Assembly (NCBI RefSeq): GCF_003674065.1
Contig: NZ_RDBE01000001.1
Span: forward strand, 395,614-459,613
Source: Nocardioides mangrovicus
GTDB lineage: Bacteria; Actinomycetota; Actinomycetes; Propionibacteriales; Nocardioidaceae
Length of the DNA stretch: 64,000 nt
Reading direction: 5' to 3'
Made by a program: the position numbers and the translations under genes. Every line of letters begins with the position of its first letter. Position 1 is the first letter of the stretch. Of the stretch, positions 62,294-64,000 are shown one piece after another. The notes under the pieces are model-generated. The model saw only the letters and a program-made list of their open reading frames with translations, was not told the DNA's origin and did no database searches.

Positions 62294-64000
62294 GTGACGT
62301 CGCGCGGGCGGTCGGGAGCGGCCCTGTCGCTGGGCGCTCTAGGCGTCGTCTTCGGCGACATCGGCACCAGCCCGCTGTACGCGATGAAGGCGGTGCTCGG
62401 CGAGACACCGGCGATCGACCGGGCCTCGGTCTACGGGCTGACCTCCACCGTCATCTGGACCATGGCGATCGTCGTCTGCGCCCTCTACGTCGGACTGCTG
62501 ATGTCGAAGGACAACGAGGGCGAGGGCGGCCTGCTCGCGCTGCTGGCCCTGCTGCGCCGGCACGCGACGTCGAAGCGGTTGGTGGTGGTGATGAGCTTCG
62601 TGGGCATCGCAGGTGCCGCCCTCTTCCTGGGCGACAGCGTGGTGACGCCCGCGATCTCAGTGCTCAGCGCGGCCGAGGGCCTGAAGATCGCAGCGCCCTC
62701 GGCGGGGGCGTTCGTGGTGCCGATCGCGCTGGTGATCCTCGCCGGCGTGTTCGTGCTGCAGCGGGTGGGCAGCGGCCGTATCGGCTTTCTCTACGGCCCC
62801 GTGATGCTGGTGTGGTTCGCCGTCCTGGCCGCCGCCGGCGTCGTCGCCGTCGCTCAGCGCCCCTCGGTGCTGCAGACGCTCTCGCCGACCTGGGCCGTCG
62901 ACTACGCGCGGGAGGACCCCCTCGCCGCCTTCCTGGCGCTGGGCTCGGTGGTGCTCACCGTCACCGGCGCCGAGGCGCTGTACGCCGACCTGGGACACTT
63001 CGGCCGGCCCGCGATCACCCGGTCGTGGTTCGGGCTGGTGTTCCCCGCGCTGGTGATCGCCTACCTCGGCGAGGCGGCGCACGTCGTCGGCGACCACGGT
63101 GCCGCCCGCGACCCCTTCTACGGCGTCGTGGCCTCCTGGGCGACGATCCCCGTGCTGGTGCTGGCCACCCTGGCCACCGTGATCGCCTCCCAGGCCGTCA
63201 TCGCCGGTACGTTCACCGTGCTGCACCAGGCCGGTGGCCTCGGGCTGTTCCCTTTTCTGCGCGCCCGCCATCCCTCGGAGGAGGAGGGCGGTCAGATCTA
63301 CCTGCCGGCGGCCAACTGGACCCTGGGCGCGGCGGTGCTCGCCGTCGTCGTCGGCTTCCGGTCCTCGACCGCGCTGGCCTCGGCCTACGGCGTCGCGGTG
63401 AGCGCGACCATCCTCACCACGGTCGTCCTGTTCACGGTGCTGGCGGTGGTGCAGCGACAGCGGGTCCGCGCGGTGCTTGCGGCGGCGCTGGGCCTGTGCG
63501 TACTGGTGATCGCCGCGTCGACGGTGCGCAAGATCCCCTCAGGCGGCTGGCTCCCGGTGGCCGTCGGGCTGGTGCTGTTCGTGGTGATGTGGACCTGGTG
63601 GGTGGGCCGCGCGCGGCTGCGCCGGTCCCGTGCCCGCGACGAGCCGGCCCTGGCCGACCTCGTCGCGGACACCGGCGACGCCGCGGACCTGCACCGTCAC
63701 GCCGGCACCACGGTCTTCTTGACCGACGACGGCGACCGGGCGCCGTTCGCGCTCCGTTTCCTGCTCGAGCGCGAGTCGGTGGTGCCCGAGCACGCGGTGA
63801 TCGTGAGCTGGCGGGTCGACGACACCCCGGCGGCCGATCCGCACGAGACCGACGCGGAGGTCGAGCCGGTCGCGTGCGGAAGCCTGGAGCTGGTGAAGGT
63901 CAGCATGACGCTGGGCTACCGCGACCGGCTGGACGCGCAGAGCGTCCTGCAGCGCGCGGTCGAGCGCTCGCCGAAGACGCTGGCGGGCGTCGATCCCGAC
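62294..64000 (+). CDS. kup: KUP/HAK-type potassium transporter (3' end outside window)
   Basis: The first 569 residues of a Kup protein run off the window end in an open frame. GALGVVFGDIGTSPLYAMKAVLG near the N-terminus is the family signature. GEGGLLALLAL, LGDSVVTPAISVLSAAEGL and GAEALYADLGHFG follow, with about 12 membrane helices to residue 435 and a cytoplasmic C-terminal region after the basic RARLRRSRARDE. It imports K+ with protons. The start is GTG; an ATG 8 nt upstream is in another frame and stops at once. TTCGAT 6 nt before the GTG is a weak leaderless -10. Confidence 0.95.
   Translation, partial: MTSRGRSGAALSLGALGVVFGDIGTSPLYAMKAVLGETPAIDRASVYGLTSTVIWTMAIVVCALYVGLLMSKDNEGEGGLLALLALLRRHATSKRLVVVMSFVGIAGAALFLGDSVVTPAISVLSAAEGLKIAAPSAGAFVVPIALVILAGVFVLQRVGSGRIGFLYGPVMLVWFAVLAAAGVVAVAQRPSVLQTLSPTWAVDYAREDPLAAFLALGSVVLTVTGAEALYADLGHFGRPAITRSWFGLVFPALVIAYLGEAAHVVGDHGAARDPFYGVVASWATIPVLVLATLATVIASQAVIAGTFTVLHQAGGLGLFPFLRARHPSEEEGGQIYLPAANWTLGAAVLAVVVGFRSSTALASAYGVAVSATILTTVVLFTVLAVVQRQRVRAVLAAALGLCVLVIAASTVRKIPSGGWLPVAVGLVLFVVMWTWWVGRARLRRSRARDEPALADLVADTGDAADLHRHAGTTVFLTDDGDRAPFALRFLLERESVVPEHAVIVSWRVDDTPAADPHETDAEVEPVACGSLELVKVSMTLGYRDRLDAQSVLQRAVERSPKTLAGVDPD

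Overview
The window is about 70% G+C with tightly packed genes, frequent GTG starts, 1-4 nt ATGA/GTGA/TGATG start-stop overlaps and repeated leaderless promoter signatures. This points to a high-GC actinobacterium, most likely Nocardioides or another Nocardioidaceae member (inferred from gene content, not searched). No tRNA, rRNA, CRISPR array, insertion sequence or prophage was seen.

Backbone. The genes phoH2-type (+), fumC (-), glpX (-), DUF4245 (+), xseB (-), xseA (-), ispH (+), DUF6542-type (-) and ychF (+) occur in the order and orientation I recall for Mycobacterium tuberculosis Rv1095-Rv1112. The rest can be read as accessory blocks set into this conserved skeleton.

Block 1 (about 6.8-18.1 kb) is a putative quaternary-amine/polyamine catabolic regulon. 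A minus-strand operon runs TetR regulator, PotD/B/C/A-type transporter, FAD amine oxidase, acyl-CoA dehydrogenase, CaiD-like crotonase. It diverges from an NDP-forming acyl-CoA synthetase, and a Rieske oxygenase of the betaine/carnitine type lies beyond. Two near-identical TetR-type palindromes (14722-14742 and 18118-18137) sit at these promoters and tie the block together.

Block 2 (about 18.9-38.2 kb) is a sugar block: amylosucrase-like GH13 plus LacI; a LacI-operator-controlled ABC importer with a GH1 beta-glucosidase; an AglEFG-like importer with a GH36 alpha-galactosidase; a second LacI with a GH32-like beta-propeller hydrolase; a MsiK/UgpC-type ATPase that could power both ATPase-less importers; and a PfkB (fructo)kinase beside glpX. 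The enzymes together fit use of sucrose, raffinose-type oligosaccharides and beta-glucosides.

Block 3 (42.5-45.9 kb), between xseA and ispH, is an orphan type VII/ESX-like module: a small EspC-like helical protein, a 464-aa protein with an N-terminal WXG motif, a two-TM small protein, and two flanking proteins that resemble each other and may be EspG-like. No secretion ATPase is present. This is the least explained part of the window.

Block 4 (48-59 kb) holds rmuC, a GlxA-type regulator, an MFS transporter, NUDIX and exonuclease III genes, a phosphatidylcholine synthase, a potassium channel with an RCK-pore-RCK layout, a DUF3516-type helicase and an aldehyde dehydrogenase. After ychF come a HAD phosphatase, a GlsB/YeaQ/YmgE protein, two small hypotheticals and a kup potassium transporter cut off by the window end.
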